Shown here: piece by piece, positions 1 through 6,134 of the stretch | How the letters are laid out: every line of letters starts with the position of its first letter | How positions within the stretch are numbered: the stretch's first letter is position 1 | Source: a virus | Strand: one strand, 5' to 3' | IMG/VR virus record: IMGVR_UViG_3300013104_000046 | Coordinates: 1-39,929 of that record | Length of the DNA: 39,929 nucleotides | Made by a program: the position numbers and the translations under genes | The notes under the pieces: generated by a model | The model's input: the letters and a program-made list of their open reading frames with translations, nothing else | Told to the model about the DNA's origin: nothing | Databases searched by the model: none

Positions 1-229
1 CCGCACCCACCGCGATCACCGCCAGCACCACCGGCAGGCCCAGCACGTCCGCCAGCAGCGCAGTCGCCGCCGCCGGCGCGAGGACCGCGGCCAGGACGGC
101 CACAGTCCCGATGACCCATGCGACCCCTGCCAGGGCTAGCTTGGGCAGGAGCAGGAGCCAGGCCCAGGGGGACCAGCTCTCGCCCCGCGAGGGCCAGCGT
201 AGGTAGGCGCTCCAATCACCGGAGTCCAT
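1..229 (-). CDS. Membrane protein, N-terminal part (cut by window edge)
   Basis: I do not recognise the family. The reading frame opens at ATG (complement of 227-229) and runs off the left edge after 76 codons. The visible part starts with a polar stretch (MDSGDWSAYLRWPSRGE) and then two long hydrophobic segments, about residues 24-55 and 58-76, rich in Leu, Val and Ala, so it is very probably an integral membrane protein. It is the only leftward gene left of the control region. A 6-2-6 palindrome (261-274) sits about 30 bases before its start and could control it. No clear Shine-Dalgarno sequence is present. It may be a phage accessory (moron) gene or host flank; the cut prevents a choice. 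Confidence 0.5.
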   Translation of the reverse strand, partial: MDSGDWSAYLRWPSRGESWSPWAWLLLLPKLALAGVAWVIGTVAVLAAVLAPAAATALLADVLGLPVVLAVIAVGA

Positions 230-260
230 CGCCCGGCGACCGTACCAGTGGGCCCGGGGC

Positions 261-274
261 AGTGTGCCCACACT
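261..274. promoter_or_regulatory. Operator-like palindrome, copy 1
   Basis: AGTGTG-CC-CACACT is a perfect 6-2-6 inverted repeat. The same sequence recurs as a longer palindrome at 800-817. It lies upstream of the leftward membrane gene. A shared regulator for both directions is an inference. Confidence 0.45.
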
Positions 275-461
275 CCCGGCCCTTTGGGGCTGAACTTGTC
301 GACCCAGGGGGCGATATATATGGCGCAGCGCCACGGGATCAGCCCACTCCCCTCCCCCCCTGTACGTGTGAGCGCTTCACCGTCGTGCAAGTGGCTCTCG
401 CCATGCTAATTCGCTCTAGCAAGCGGAGCCCCACTGTCGAGAGCATCGTCCCTATGCCTGA

Positions 462-482
462 GCCCGAACGCCGCCCGAACAC
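462..482 (+). repeat. 21-bp direct repeat, distant copy of the attP-arm sequence
   Basis: These 21 bases (two GCCCGAAC units in tandem, 11 bases apart) are identical to 9007-9027, next to the integrase stop and attP. Apart from this stretch the two regions are not alike. It may be a remote integrase or excisionase arm site, or the target of another phage DNA-binding protein. Confidence 0.5.
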
Positions 483-510
483 GGGCGCGGCCTAGCGGCG
501 GGGCTGGCAC

Positions 511-527
511 GTCAAGGTCGGTTGACA
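511..527. promoter_or_regulatory. Inverted repeat with -35-like TTGACA
   Basis: GTCAA-N6-TTGAC is an inverted repeat. The 15 bases 513-527 (CAAGGTCGGTTGACA) match 788-802 at 14 of 15 positions. TTGACA is a consensus -35 hexamer, but no good -10 is seen 16-18 bases downstream, so promoter activity is uncertain. Confidence 0.35.
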
Positions 528-787
528 CCTCGCGCGCTTTTGGTGCGGACGCGCGTGCGCCCAGCGAGCCGCCTCCGGCTTCGCCTGCGGCTGAGCTCGC
601 TTGCCCCACAGCTCGCGCTTCGCGCTCGCTACCCCGTTGGCCCTCTGCTTCCTGTCCCTGTTCTCTCTCTGCCTTCCCGCTTGTCTAGCTGGCTTGTCAC
701 CGGCTACCTGGGCTGGGGGTTGGCTGGGGCGGGCTGGGCCTGCTGGGTAGGGCTGCGCTTGAGCGAGCCCGGACGTGGACGGATCGA
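528..787. other. Non-coding tract with polypyrimidine run and G-quadruplex-like cluster
   Basis: No convincing gene is seen here. Frames that stay open encode low-complexity Arg/Leu/Pro/Ser text and lack ribosome sites. The top strand is pyrimidine-rich from about 640 to 690, then becomes G-rich: at 710-752 there are seven runs of three to five G separated by 1-6 bases, enough for an intramolecular quadruplex. Strand asymmetry next to repeats and promoters would fit a replication origin or control region, but I see no AT-rich unwinding element. Confidence 0.35.
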
Positions 788-817
788 CAAGGTCGCTTGA
801 CAGTGTGCCCACACTGT
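788..817 (+). promoter_or_regulatory. Probable promoter with overlapping 8-2-8 operator palindrome
   Basis: TTGACA at 797-802 overlaps the perfect palindrome ACAGTGTG-CC-CACACTGT (800-817). A repressor bound there would cover the -35 region. The gene at 902 follows. The -10 region is weak (about 820-825, TTTCCT), so the start point is unclear. Copy 1 of the palindrome is at 261-274. Confidence 0.5.
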
Positions 818-901
818 GCTTTCCTGCCGCGCCAAGTAGCAAGACAAACGCGCCCCGCGCTGCGTCAACAGCCGGGCGCCCTAGACAAGGGAGTTAGCCC
901 T

Positions 902-1372
902 ATGTCCAGCACCACGAAGGATACCCGCGCAGGGTCGGCTGTCATGGCCGAGGCCGGCGCCATGAGCACCACGGACGGGCTCGGCGGTGACGACCGGGTA
1001 CACGGCGACGGGTTCTGCCCCGAGTGCGGCTCGGCGAACATCTGCGCGCAGATCGCCAGCGACGAGCGCACCCCCTGGGGCTGCCTCGATTGCGACGCGC
1101 AGTTCGAGGACCCGGAGCGGACGATGTACGCATTGGTTGTCGTCGTCGAAGGCAACGAGCCCGAGAGCGCTTGGCGCGGTATCGCCAAGCTGCTTGAGGG
1201 CGACGAGGCAACGCGCTACGTCGGCGCACCGTGGGAGTCGATCCCGGCGGGCACGACTGAGTTCAACACGGATGCGATCCGGCTCGGCATGACGATCCCG
1301 GCCGAAGTGCCGGAGTTGCGCGAGCGCGGCGAGTACGCGCACGTCACCCGCGACCTCACCCCGTGCGACTGA
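902..1372 (+). CDS. Zinc-ribbon-like hypothetical protein
   Basis: This 156-residue protein is of unknown function. The start ATG at 902 has a clear Shine-Dalgarno sequence AAGGGAG (887-893) 8 bases upstream; an open frame further upstream lacks one. After a Ser/Thr/Gly-rich N-terminus, residues about 38-66 carry two Cys pairs (CPEC and CLDC about 20 residues apart), a typical zinc ribbon. The remainder is acidic and globular-looking (YALVVVVEGNEPESAW onward). It is first in a two-gene rightward operon and shares TGATG with the next gene. The 800-817 palindrome upstream suggests tight repression. A nucleic-acid-binding or early accessory role is inference. Confidence 0.7.
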   Translation: MSSTTKDTRAGSAVMAEAGAMSTTDGLGGDDRVHGDGFCPECGSANICAQIASDERTPWGCLDCDAQFEDPERTMYALVVVVEGNEPESAWRGIAKLLEGDEATRYVGAPWESIPAGTTEFNTDAIRLGMTIPAEVPELRERGEYAHVTRDLTPCD

Positions 1373-1806
1373 TGGCGATTTCCTGGCAGTTGAAAGCGAA
1401 CCGCGACCGCAACAAGCCGATGACGAAGATGAACGCCGACCAGCTCCGCGCCGCGCTGGCCGCCCACGATCGCATACAGGCGATCAGCGACGAGATACGG
1501 GCGCGCCACGGGTTGCAGCCGGTTCCCGAGAACACGATCCGCCAAGCGGCGCGGGCACGGCTGGCGATGCTCGAAGCGAAAGCGGCGGCGAAGCCGACCA
1601 GGGCGAAGGCAGGGCCCACGCTGACGGCCGAGCAGCGGCTAGAGGCCATCGCGGCGCGGCGACGGAAACTGGCCCGCGACCGCGCCGAGTGTGACCAGGA
1701 ACTAGCCGAGCTGGCGCGCTCGCGGGCGGTCGGCGTCACGCGCATTGCCGAGCGCGTCGGCGTCACGCGCCAGGCGATCTACCAGCTGGCCGGCGCGACC
1801 GCCTAA
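1372..1806 (+). CDS. Small helical protein with C-terminal helix-turn-helix
   Basis: This 144-residue protein starts at ATG 1372, sharing one base with the stop of the previous gene (TGATG). A GTG at 1363 is possible but less likely. The body is basic and predicted helical (Ala, Arg and Lys rich, residues about 20-110). The last 30 residues contain a helix-turn-helix of the resolvase or sigma-4 type: GVTRIAERVGVTRQAIYQLA. It is probably a DNA-binding protein made together with the zinc-ribbon protein. The two may form a regulatory or accessory pair; nothing shows a toxin-antitoxin relation. A GC-rich hairpin follows the stop. Confidence 0.7.
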   Translation: MAISWQLKANRDRNKPMTKMNADQLRAALAAHDRIQAISDEIRARHGLQPVPENTIRQAARARLAMLEAKAAAKPTRAKAGPTLTAEQRLEAIAARRRKLARDRAECDQELAELARSRAVGVTRIAERVGVTRQAIYQLAGATA

Positions 1807-1816
1807 GCGGCGACCG

Positions 1817-1849
1817 CCTCGCCCGCCTTTCGCCAGGAGGCGGGCGAGG
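1817..1849 (+). terminator. Hairpin after the rightward operon
   Basis: CCTCGCCCGCC (1817-1827) pairs perfectly with GGCGGGCGAGG (1839-1849), an 11-bp stem with an 11-base loop, 10 bases past the stop codon at 1806. There is no T run, so termination would be of the U-poor kind seen in high-GC bacteria. Confidence 0.6.
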
Positions 1850-1862
1850 GCCAGGTCGTCCA

Positions 1863-1936
1863 TAGCGGGGGCGGGCTTCGATCCCGCGACCTTCCGGGTA
1901 TGAGCCGGACGCTCTGCCTGACTGAGCTACCCCGCG
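1863..1936 (-). tRNA. tRNA-Met (CAU anticodon)
   Basis: On the complement a full cloverleaf can be drawn: acceptor CGCGGGG/CCCCGCT, D arm GCTC..GAGC, anticodon arm TCCGG-CTCATAC-CCGGA, variable AGGTC, T arm GCGGG-ATCGAAG-CCCGC, discriminator A. CCA is not encoded. The anticodon is CAU. The 1-72 pair is an unpaired C-U, which recalls bacterial initiators (C-A), but the D stem has C11-G24 and the anticodon stem lacks the three G-C pairs of initiators, so an elongator Met is most likely. A tRNA-Ile2 whose anticodon C becomes lysidine is the alternative. It is leftward, past the end of the early operon. Confidence 0.85.
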
Positions 1937-2125
1937 GCGATGACGAGACACCTGTGTGGGGGGGCTCGCCGAGTTAACTGCCGGCCGGGACTTCCGATTT
2001 GTCACCCGGCGCCGCGAGTTGCCTGGTCCCTAGCTATCTCAGGCGGTTCTGGGATTGACTTCGTTCCCGCGTGCTGACTTGTGGATCGCCTCGTTACACC
2101 ACGGCAGCTATGCACATCGAAGGCT

Positions 2126-2171
2126 CCCGCCGCCGCTTTGATGGCCCCCAGGGAAGGGGCCGGGCGGCGGG
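2126..2171 (-). terminator. Compound hairpin ending the leftward early operon
   Basis: CCCGCCGCC (2126-2134) pairs with GGCGGCGGG (2163-2171), and nested GGCCCC (2143-2148) pairs with GGGGCC (2156-2161). A second small hairpin, GCCCGC-TGTCT-GCGGGC, lies at 2230-2246, closer to the stop codon at 2294. No T run follows. I see no gene in the rest of the 1937-2293 gap. The convergent rightward and leftward units meet here. Confidence 0.5.
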
Positions 2172-2293
2172 CACGCGAGGAGACGCGCGAGGCTCGTCGT
2201 GAACGCACTACGCCTATTGGCGAGTCGAGGCCCGCTGTCTGCGGGCGTGGTCCGACGAACCTGCGGGGAATTCTACCTGCTCCTGACGGACGC

Positions 2294-3115
2294 TTAAGCA
2301 GCCTCGTCGAGGTCGGAGCGCACGCGGCGCCAGCGGCCGACCGGCTGCTCCCCGTCCTCGTCGGCGTCCACGTAGTAGAAGACGCGACCTCGCTCACGGA
2401 GCTCCTGCAGCGCCGTGACGATCGCTCGGAGTTTGGTGGGCGGCCTGCCGAGGCGGACGGCGATGTCCCCAGCCGAGTCGTTGTCGCGCAGCGCACGGAT
2501 CACCGCGTCGGACGACAGAGGCGGCGGCTCGGGCTCGCTTGGCTCGCCTAGCGGGCGCTTCGGCGCGCTTTGACGCTGACTCGCTGCCGGGGAGTTGATC
2601 GCAGCCAGCCCACGCTCTGCTCGGTCGCGGCGCGCTTCGGCAAGCGCGGTAGGTTCGCCTTGCTCGACCGCGAAGGCAATGTCTCGCTCGGCGTCAGCGA
2701 CTCGCGCTTCCGCTCGGCCTCGAGCACCCATGACCGCCGTCTCCTGGCCGCCGCGGAGTGACAACCGCTCTTGATATTCCGGCGGGACACGCTCGGCCTC
2801 GTCGATCGCATCGGGGATGCTCTCGGTGTACTGCTGCGGGTGGGCGCGGCCCTGCTGGCGAGCGAGGTAGACGGACGGATCGACCACGCGGACGGTTGCG
2901 TAGAGCACGCCGCCTCGTCGCTCGATCGACTCGACGAAGAGCATGGGCCGAGCGAAGAGCCTGTCCGGGTCGAGGTGTCGCCGGCGCCGGGGGCGGTTGC
3001 CCTCGATCGCGTAGGTCTGCCACTTCCGACAACGCTCACCCTCGGGGATCTCGATCTCGACCGGCTTGCCCTTCGCCTCGTAGATCGCGAGCCGCGTGTC
3101 CTTGGGCAGCTTCAA
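2294..3115 (-). CDS. Hypothetical protein with C-terminal winged-helix-like region
   Basis: This is the last gene of the early operon, 273 residues. The TTG start overlaps the stop of the SSB-like gene by 4 bases (TTGA), the same coupling used by its neighbours. I do not recognise the N-terminal half (MKLPKDTRLAIYEAKGKPVE), which looks globular. A helical Arg/Ala/Glu linker spans about residues 125-185, followed by a Pro-rich hinge. Residues about 200-245 (SSDAVIRALRDNDSAGDIAV and after) look like a DNA-binding winged helix with an acidic tail. Position next to SSB suggests a role in replication or recombination, by inference only. Confidence 0.7.
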   Translation of the reverse strand: MKLPKDTRLAIYEAKGKPVEIEIPEGERCRKWQTYAIEGNRPRRRRHLDPDRLFARPMLFVESIERRGGVLYATVRVVDPSVYLARQQGRAHPQQYTESIPDAIDEAERVPPEYQERLSLRGGQETAVMGARGRAEARVADAERDIAFAVEQGEPTALAEARRDRAERGLAAINSPAASQRQSAPKRPLGEPSEPEPPPLSSDAVIRALRDNDSAGDIAVRLGRPPTKLRAIVTALQELRERGRVFYYVDADEDGEQPVGRWRRVRSDLDEAA

Positions 3116-3906
3116 AACGGGATGTCGTCGTCGGGGTTCTTCTCGACCGGCTCGCCTTCCGTTGACTCGAAGGCCGAGCAGAGCTGCCCCAGCGTGTCGG
3201 TCGTGTCCTTTTCGAGGCCCTGCTTGGCGCGCTGCTGCTGCTCGGCGTTGAGGCGCGCGCAGACGAAGCGCGAGAGCCGTTCGGCGGGGGCCTGCTCAAG
3301 ACCAGCGTGTTCACAGAGGTTCCGCATCGTCGTCACGTCCACTGGCTGCGGATCCGCTGGCGGCGTGGTCGGCGGCTCGGGCTCAGCCTGCGTGTCTGGC
3401 GCCGATGCCTTGGCCCTTTCGCCGGCGGCGTTCACATCAGCCTCGAACCAGTCGGTCCACTCGGTGATCGCAGCTTTCAGTTCCTCGGCCGAGCCGGTCT
3501 TGGCCTCCGACGAGCCGAGCTGCAGGGCCTCGAGCGCCATATCCTGCGCGTGCGCCCGGCCCATGCGGGCGACCTTCTCGGGGTCGAATTGCGACTCGGG
3601 CTTGAAGGACCGGCCGCCGCTGCGACTGCCGCCGCCAGCTCCCCCACCTCCGCCGCCGGGGGATTCCTTCTTGAAGATCGGGCCGTAATCCCCGTTGCTG
3701 ATCGTGCCGAAGTAAGTCTCACCGACCTCAACCGTCGCTGGCATTTTCCGGCGCCAGTACACATCGTCGCAGCCATCGAAATCGACGTAAAACTTCTTGA
3801 GCGTTCCCCCTTTCTGACCGGGTTCTTCCTTGCCCTCGCGGACGGAGAGGACTTTCCACTCCTGCTGTTTAGGGAGCCCGGGGACCGGCTCGCGCTGGCC
3901 GCTCAT
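3112..3906 (-). CDS. Single-stranded-DNA-binding-like protein with SSB-type tail
   Basis: This protein has 264 residues. The start ATG overlaps the upstream stop (ATGA at 3903-3906). The first 65 residues (EWKVLSVREGKEE, then LKKFYVDFDG and VGETYFGTISNG) have a strand-rich, OB-fold-like pattern. A Gly-rich segment follows, then a helical region. The protein ends exactly in NPDDDIPF. An acidic DDDIPF tip is the signature of bacterial SSB proteins, which use it to dock replication and repair partners. The N-terminal part is not obviously the classic SSB domain and the protein is longer than usual (SSB is about 160-180 residues), so it may be a phage-specific ssDNA-binding family that has adopted the tail. 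Confidence 0.65.
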   Translation of the reverse strand: MSGQREPVPGLPKQQEWKVLSVREGKEEPGQKGGTLKKFYVDFDGCDDVYWRRKMPATVEVGETYFGTISNGDYGPIFKKESPGGGGGGAGGGSRSGGRSFKPESQFDPEKVARMGRAHAQDMALEALQLGSSEAKTGSAEELKAAITEWTDWFEADVNAAGERAKASAPDTQAEPEPPTTPPADPQPVDVTTMRNLCEHAGLEQAPAERLSRFVCARLNAEQQQRAKQGLEKDTTDTLGQLCSAFESTEGEPVEKNPDDDIPF

Positions 3907-4601
3907 CGGACCTGCACCCGTTTGTCGCGGAACGGTTCGACGCCGGGGATCACAATCCCCTGCCGCACGTCGGCGAGGATCTTGCTGCGCCGCGGCACCC
4001 GTTCGACGTACTCGTCGGGCAACGCATCCTCGTCGGTAATCCGATACTTGAGTTCGGTCGTCGGCGAGGACTTTGCTCCGCTGGCGCCGCGTGCGCCGGT
4101 CGGTTCTTTCCGGGGTGGCGGGGCGGCAACGTGGTGGGCCTGCCGACCTTCGGACGCAGCGGCGGCGTTCTCCTCTTCTTGCTTCCGCCGTGCCTCGGCT
4201 TCCTCGCGCTCGCGCCGCTCGCACTCAGCTCGTTCTTTCTGCTCCTCGTAGGCGAGGAACCGGGCTTCGAGGGATTCCTTGCGGGCTTCGAGCGGTGAGG
4301 CCAGCTCCTTGAAGGCAGCCTGGACGCGCTTGCCAGCGTCGTCGAAGGGCTTTTTGAGGCCCTTGCGGGCCGTCTCCCCGTCTGCGATCGCGTTGCGCAG
4401 GGCGGCGAGGGCGTCGGTGGCTTCGCTGGCGGCCTCCTGGTCGTCGATGTCCCCGGTGATCCGGTCGGCCTGCTCGATTGCTTTGCGCGTTGCCTCGTCA
4501 ACCCGCTGGAAGTCCTCGTGCTCGCGAACGTCGATGTCGACGTCGAGCGGTGCCGGCCCTTCGGGCTCGGGCGTATCAATGTCCTGTCTGCGCAGCCTCA
4601 C
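3903..4601 (-). CDS. Coiled-coil protein, Gp157-like C-terminus
   Basis: This protein has 232 residues. The GTG start overlaps the upstream stop (GTGA) and is preceded by a strong ribosome site AGGAGGGG. Residues about 30-150 form a long charged coiled coil rich in Glu, Arg and Ala. The C-terminus (LPDEYVERVPRRSKILADVR, then IPGVEP..KRVQVR) resembles the end of phage Gp157 and related recombination-cluster proteins, where a Lys-rich helix is followed by a G-x-x-IPG-V hairpin. Such proteins usually sit beside SSB and recombinase genes, as here. The exact role is unknown. Confidence 0.6.
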   Translation of the reverse strand: MRLRRQDIDTPEPEGPAPLDVDIDVREHEDFQRVDEATRKAIEQADRITGDIDDQEAASEATDALAALRNAIADGETARKGLKKPFDDAGKRVQAAFKELASPLEARKESLEARFLAYEEQKERAECERREREEAEARRKQEEENAAAASEGRQAHHVAAPPPRKEPTGARGASGAKSSPTTELKYRITDEDALPDEYVERVPRRSKILADVRQGIVIPGVEPFRDKRVQVR

Positions 4602-4993
4602 TGTCCCCTCCTATGCTCGGTTGGTGTGTCCTCGTAGCCTTCGGCCAGCTCGCGGCGCATCGACCAGTCGGCGAAGCGCTGAGCGTCTTTGCGGTCGGCG
4701 TTCCGTCGCCAACACGCTTGATCGAGTGCGTCGCGGACGCCTACGGCGATGTCCCGCCTTCGGCGCAGCTCGGCAACCCTGGGGTCTCCGCGGGCGAGGT
4801 CGGGCGCGACCGTCCAGGCCACGCCGCTGTCGTGTTGACGGATGATCTCCTCGGCGAGAGCAAGGCGGTACTGCTCTTCGCCCTTAGCGGCGTCAGCCGC
4901 CGCCTGTTGAAAGCTGTCCTCGGCGTCTTTCTGCCGGCGCGAGGCTTCTTTGCACGCCTCGCTCGCCTCGTCGAACGTCCACGGTCCGCTCAC
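4598..4993 (-). CDS. Helical hypothetical protein of the replication/recombination cluster
   Basis: This protein has 131 residues. The GTG start lies in a GTGA overlap with the upstream stop. The sequence is nearly all helical with heptad-like spacing (EASRRQKDAEDSFQQAAADA), a short non-helical middle (GVAWTVAPDLARGDP), then a second helical hairpin. I believe proteins with a central APDLARGD-like motif recur next to phage SSB genes, but I cannot name a family. It is probably a structural partner of the SSB-like or Gp157-like protein. Confidence 0.65.
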   Translation of the reverse strand: MSGPWTFDEASEACKEASRRQKDAEDSFQQAAADAAKGEEQYRLALAEEIIRQHDSGVAWTVAPDLARGDPRVAELRRRRDIAVGVRDALDQACWRRNADRKDAQRFADWSMRRELAEGYEDTPTEHRRGQ

Positions 4994-5352
4994 TCGTCGA
5001 CCTCTCTTGTTGGGGGATTGCCCTCCGCGCAGCGCCGAGCCGTGAGGCGCATATCGGCGACCTGGCGGCGAAGGCCGGCGCGGACGATCGGGTCCTTGAT
5101 CGCCTCGACGAAGGGCGGCGAGTCGGCGGTGTAGTCCTGCGCTCGCGCATCCCACTCGTCCCCGTCGACCTTCCAGAACTTCTCCGGATCCTCGCCGTTG
5201 CCGATCACGAAGAAGGCCCCTTCGTCTTCGACGACGCGGAAGGCACCGCTGACCAGCTCCGCCTCGGGTTCGTGCTGGTAGCCAGGCCAGCCGCCTTCGG
5301 CCGGCTGAGCCGGGTAGGCGGCACCCGAGTAAGCGTGGGTGAGGACTGTCAT
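4990..5352 (-). CDS. Hypothetical early protein
   Basis: This protein has 120 residues. ATG 5350-5352 overlaps the upstream stop (ATGA). I recognise no family. The N-terminus is Tyr/Pro/Gly-rich (HAYSGAAYPAQPAEGGWPGY), the centre is a compact acidic domain (FRVVEDEGAFFVIGNGEDPE) and the end is a basic helix. It is part of the same NTGA-coupled chain, so it is probably made in fixed ratio with its neighbours. Confidence 0.6.
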   Translation of the reverse strand: MTVLTHAYSGAAYPAQPAEGGWPGYQHEPEAELVSGAFRVVEDEGAFFVIGNGEDPEKFWKVDGDEWDARAQDYTADSPPFVEAIKDPIVRAGLRRQVADMRLTARRCAEGNPPTREVDE

Positions 5353-5744
5353 ATGCGCAGCCCTCCCCCCTGCTGGCCGGGGTGGAAGCCGAAGCCGAGT
5401 TCGTGGCCCAGCGGGTAGACCCATACGTGCCAGAGGTCGTAGTTGTCGACGACGAACTGGCGGGGCGGGAAGACCTCGACCCCGAACCTCTCCATGCCAT
5501 CGGGCGCGAGCCGATCCTTGATCGCCTGTAGGTGCTTCCAGCCGGGGTGCTGCGCAGTCTCGTCTTGCCGCTTCACCGTCAGCAGATCGAAGCCGGGCAG
5601 CTCCCGGTACTGGCGACGGTGGACGATGTAGGTCAGGTTGCGGTGTGCGGCGACTACGGTGTCGTTGCCCTGGCGCCGGGCTAGGTCGATCGCCGGAACG
5701 GTGCAGTCTTGCCACGGGCTTTCGGTGCCGGTGCCGAGCTTCAC
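5349..5744 (-). CDS. DUF7694-like phage protein
   Basis: This protein has 131 residues. A GTG start at 5744 overlaps the upstream stop (GTGA); an open frame upstream of it is a shadow of the previous gene. The segment GWKHLQAIKDRLAPDG, followed by GVEVFPP and YDLWHVWVYPLG, has the layout of small phage proteins classed as DUF7694 (a W..LQ.IKN helix, then an E-x-FPP turn and an HLWV strand). No biochemical role is known for that family. It belongs to the early operon. Confidence 0.6.
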   Translation of the reverse strand: MKLGTGTESPWQDCTVPAIDLARRQGNDTVVAAHRNLTYIVHRRQYRELPGFDLLTVKRQDETAQHPGWKHLQAIKDRLAPDGMERFGVEVFPPRQFVVDNYDLWHVWVYPLGHELGFGFHPGQQGGGLRI

Positions 5745-5929
5745 GCGCCCGGCTCCATCATCGACCGGCCCCGGCACAGCCAGCACCGACCGCCGTAGAC
5801 GCTCGGCTCGACGCGGCATTCCGGGCAGAGCTTCGGACCCTCGGCGGTGCGGGCGGGTGGCTTACCGAGCTCGGCTTCAACCGCCGGGTCCGTGCCTTCG
5901 ATATCGGCGATCACGTCGTCAACCGTCAT
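5741..5929 (-). CDS. Zinc-ribbon microprotein
   Basis: This protein has 62 residues. I chose ATG 5927-5929 because it overlaps the upstream stop by 8 bases; a second ATG at 5978-5980 lies deep inside the upstream gene. Residues 35-52 contain CPEC and CWLC, a compact zinc ribbon, after an acidic N-terminus (TVDDVIADIEG). It may be an adaptor that binds nucleic acid or the host transcription or replication machinery, but that is inference. Confidence 0.55.
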   Translation of the reverse strand: MTVDDVIADIEGTDPAVEAELGKPPARTAEGPKLCPECRVEPSVYGGRCWLCRGRSMMEPGA

Positions 5930-6134
5930 TTGCACCCACGCCCCCCCCCTCAGATTCCGGGCATCGCTCGCGGCGGTCATGGTGAGTTCGACAGTCGGGA
6001 CACGCCATGTAGCTCGCCTTCACCGGGCCGCAGAGCGCTTTCCACCGACGCTCTTCGGTACGGCGTGCCCGGCGTAGCTGCTCGCGTCGCTCCGGCGAAA
6101 GATCGGTCGTGGTGGTTGGGCGCCCCTCGCTCAC
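5919..6134 (-). CDS. Small basic protein with Cys/His cluster
   Basis: This protein has 71 residues. The GTG start overlaps the DnaB stop (GTGA). A basic helix (LSPERREQLRRARRTEERRW) is followed by CPDCRTHHDRRERCPE, probably metal-binding. The C-terminal codons SEGGG are written by a run of nine G (complement of 5941-5949), which could be slippery. Function unknown. Confidence 0.55.
   Translation of the reverse strand: MSEGRPTTTTDLSPERREQLRRARRTEERRWKALCGPVKASYMACPDCRTHHDRRERCPESEGGGVGANDG
5941..5949 (-). repeat. Poly-G run (9) inside the small basic gene
   Basis: Nine C on the top strand. The coding strand reads GAATCTGAG and then G, giving residues SEGGG. A very similar context with ten G occurs at 10790-10799 in the sigma-like gene. 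Such runs are prone to polymerase slippage or assembly error. Confidence 0.7.

Noticed and set aside
522-800. A rightward 92-codon frame in the left control region
   Set aside because: Composition is Arg/Leu/Pro biased, no ribosome site is seen, and it overlaps repeats and the probable promoter.
902-1806. The two rightward genes as a toxin-antitoxin pair
   Set aside because: They are coupled and small, but neither shows a known toxin or antitoxin fold; zinc ribbon and HTH alone are not enough.
1863-1936. The tRNA-Met as the attachment site
   Set aside because: It is a complete tRNA 7 kb from the integrase, while a tRNA-Thr 3' half lies directly at the integrase end.
2771-4251. Rightward long frames opposite the SSB-like and coiled-coil genes
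   Set aside because: They lie antisense to a tightly coupled leftward operon and show no domain pattern.
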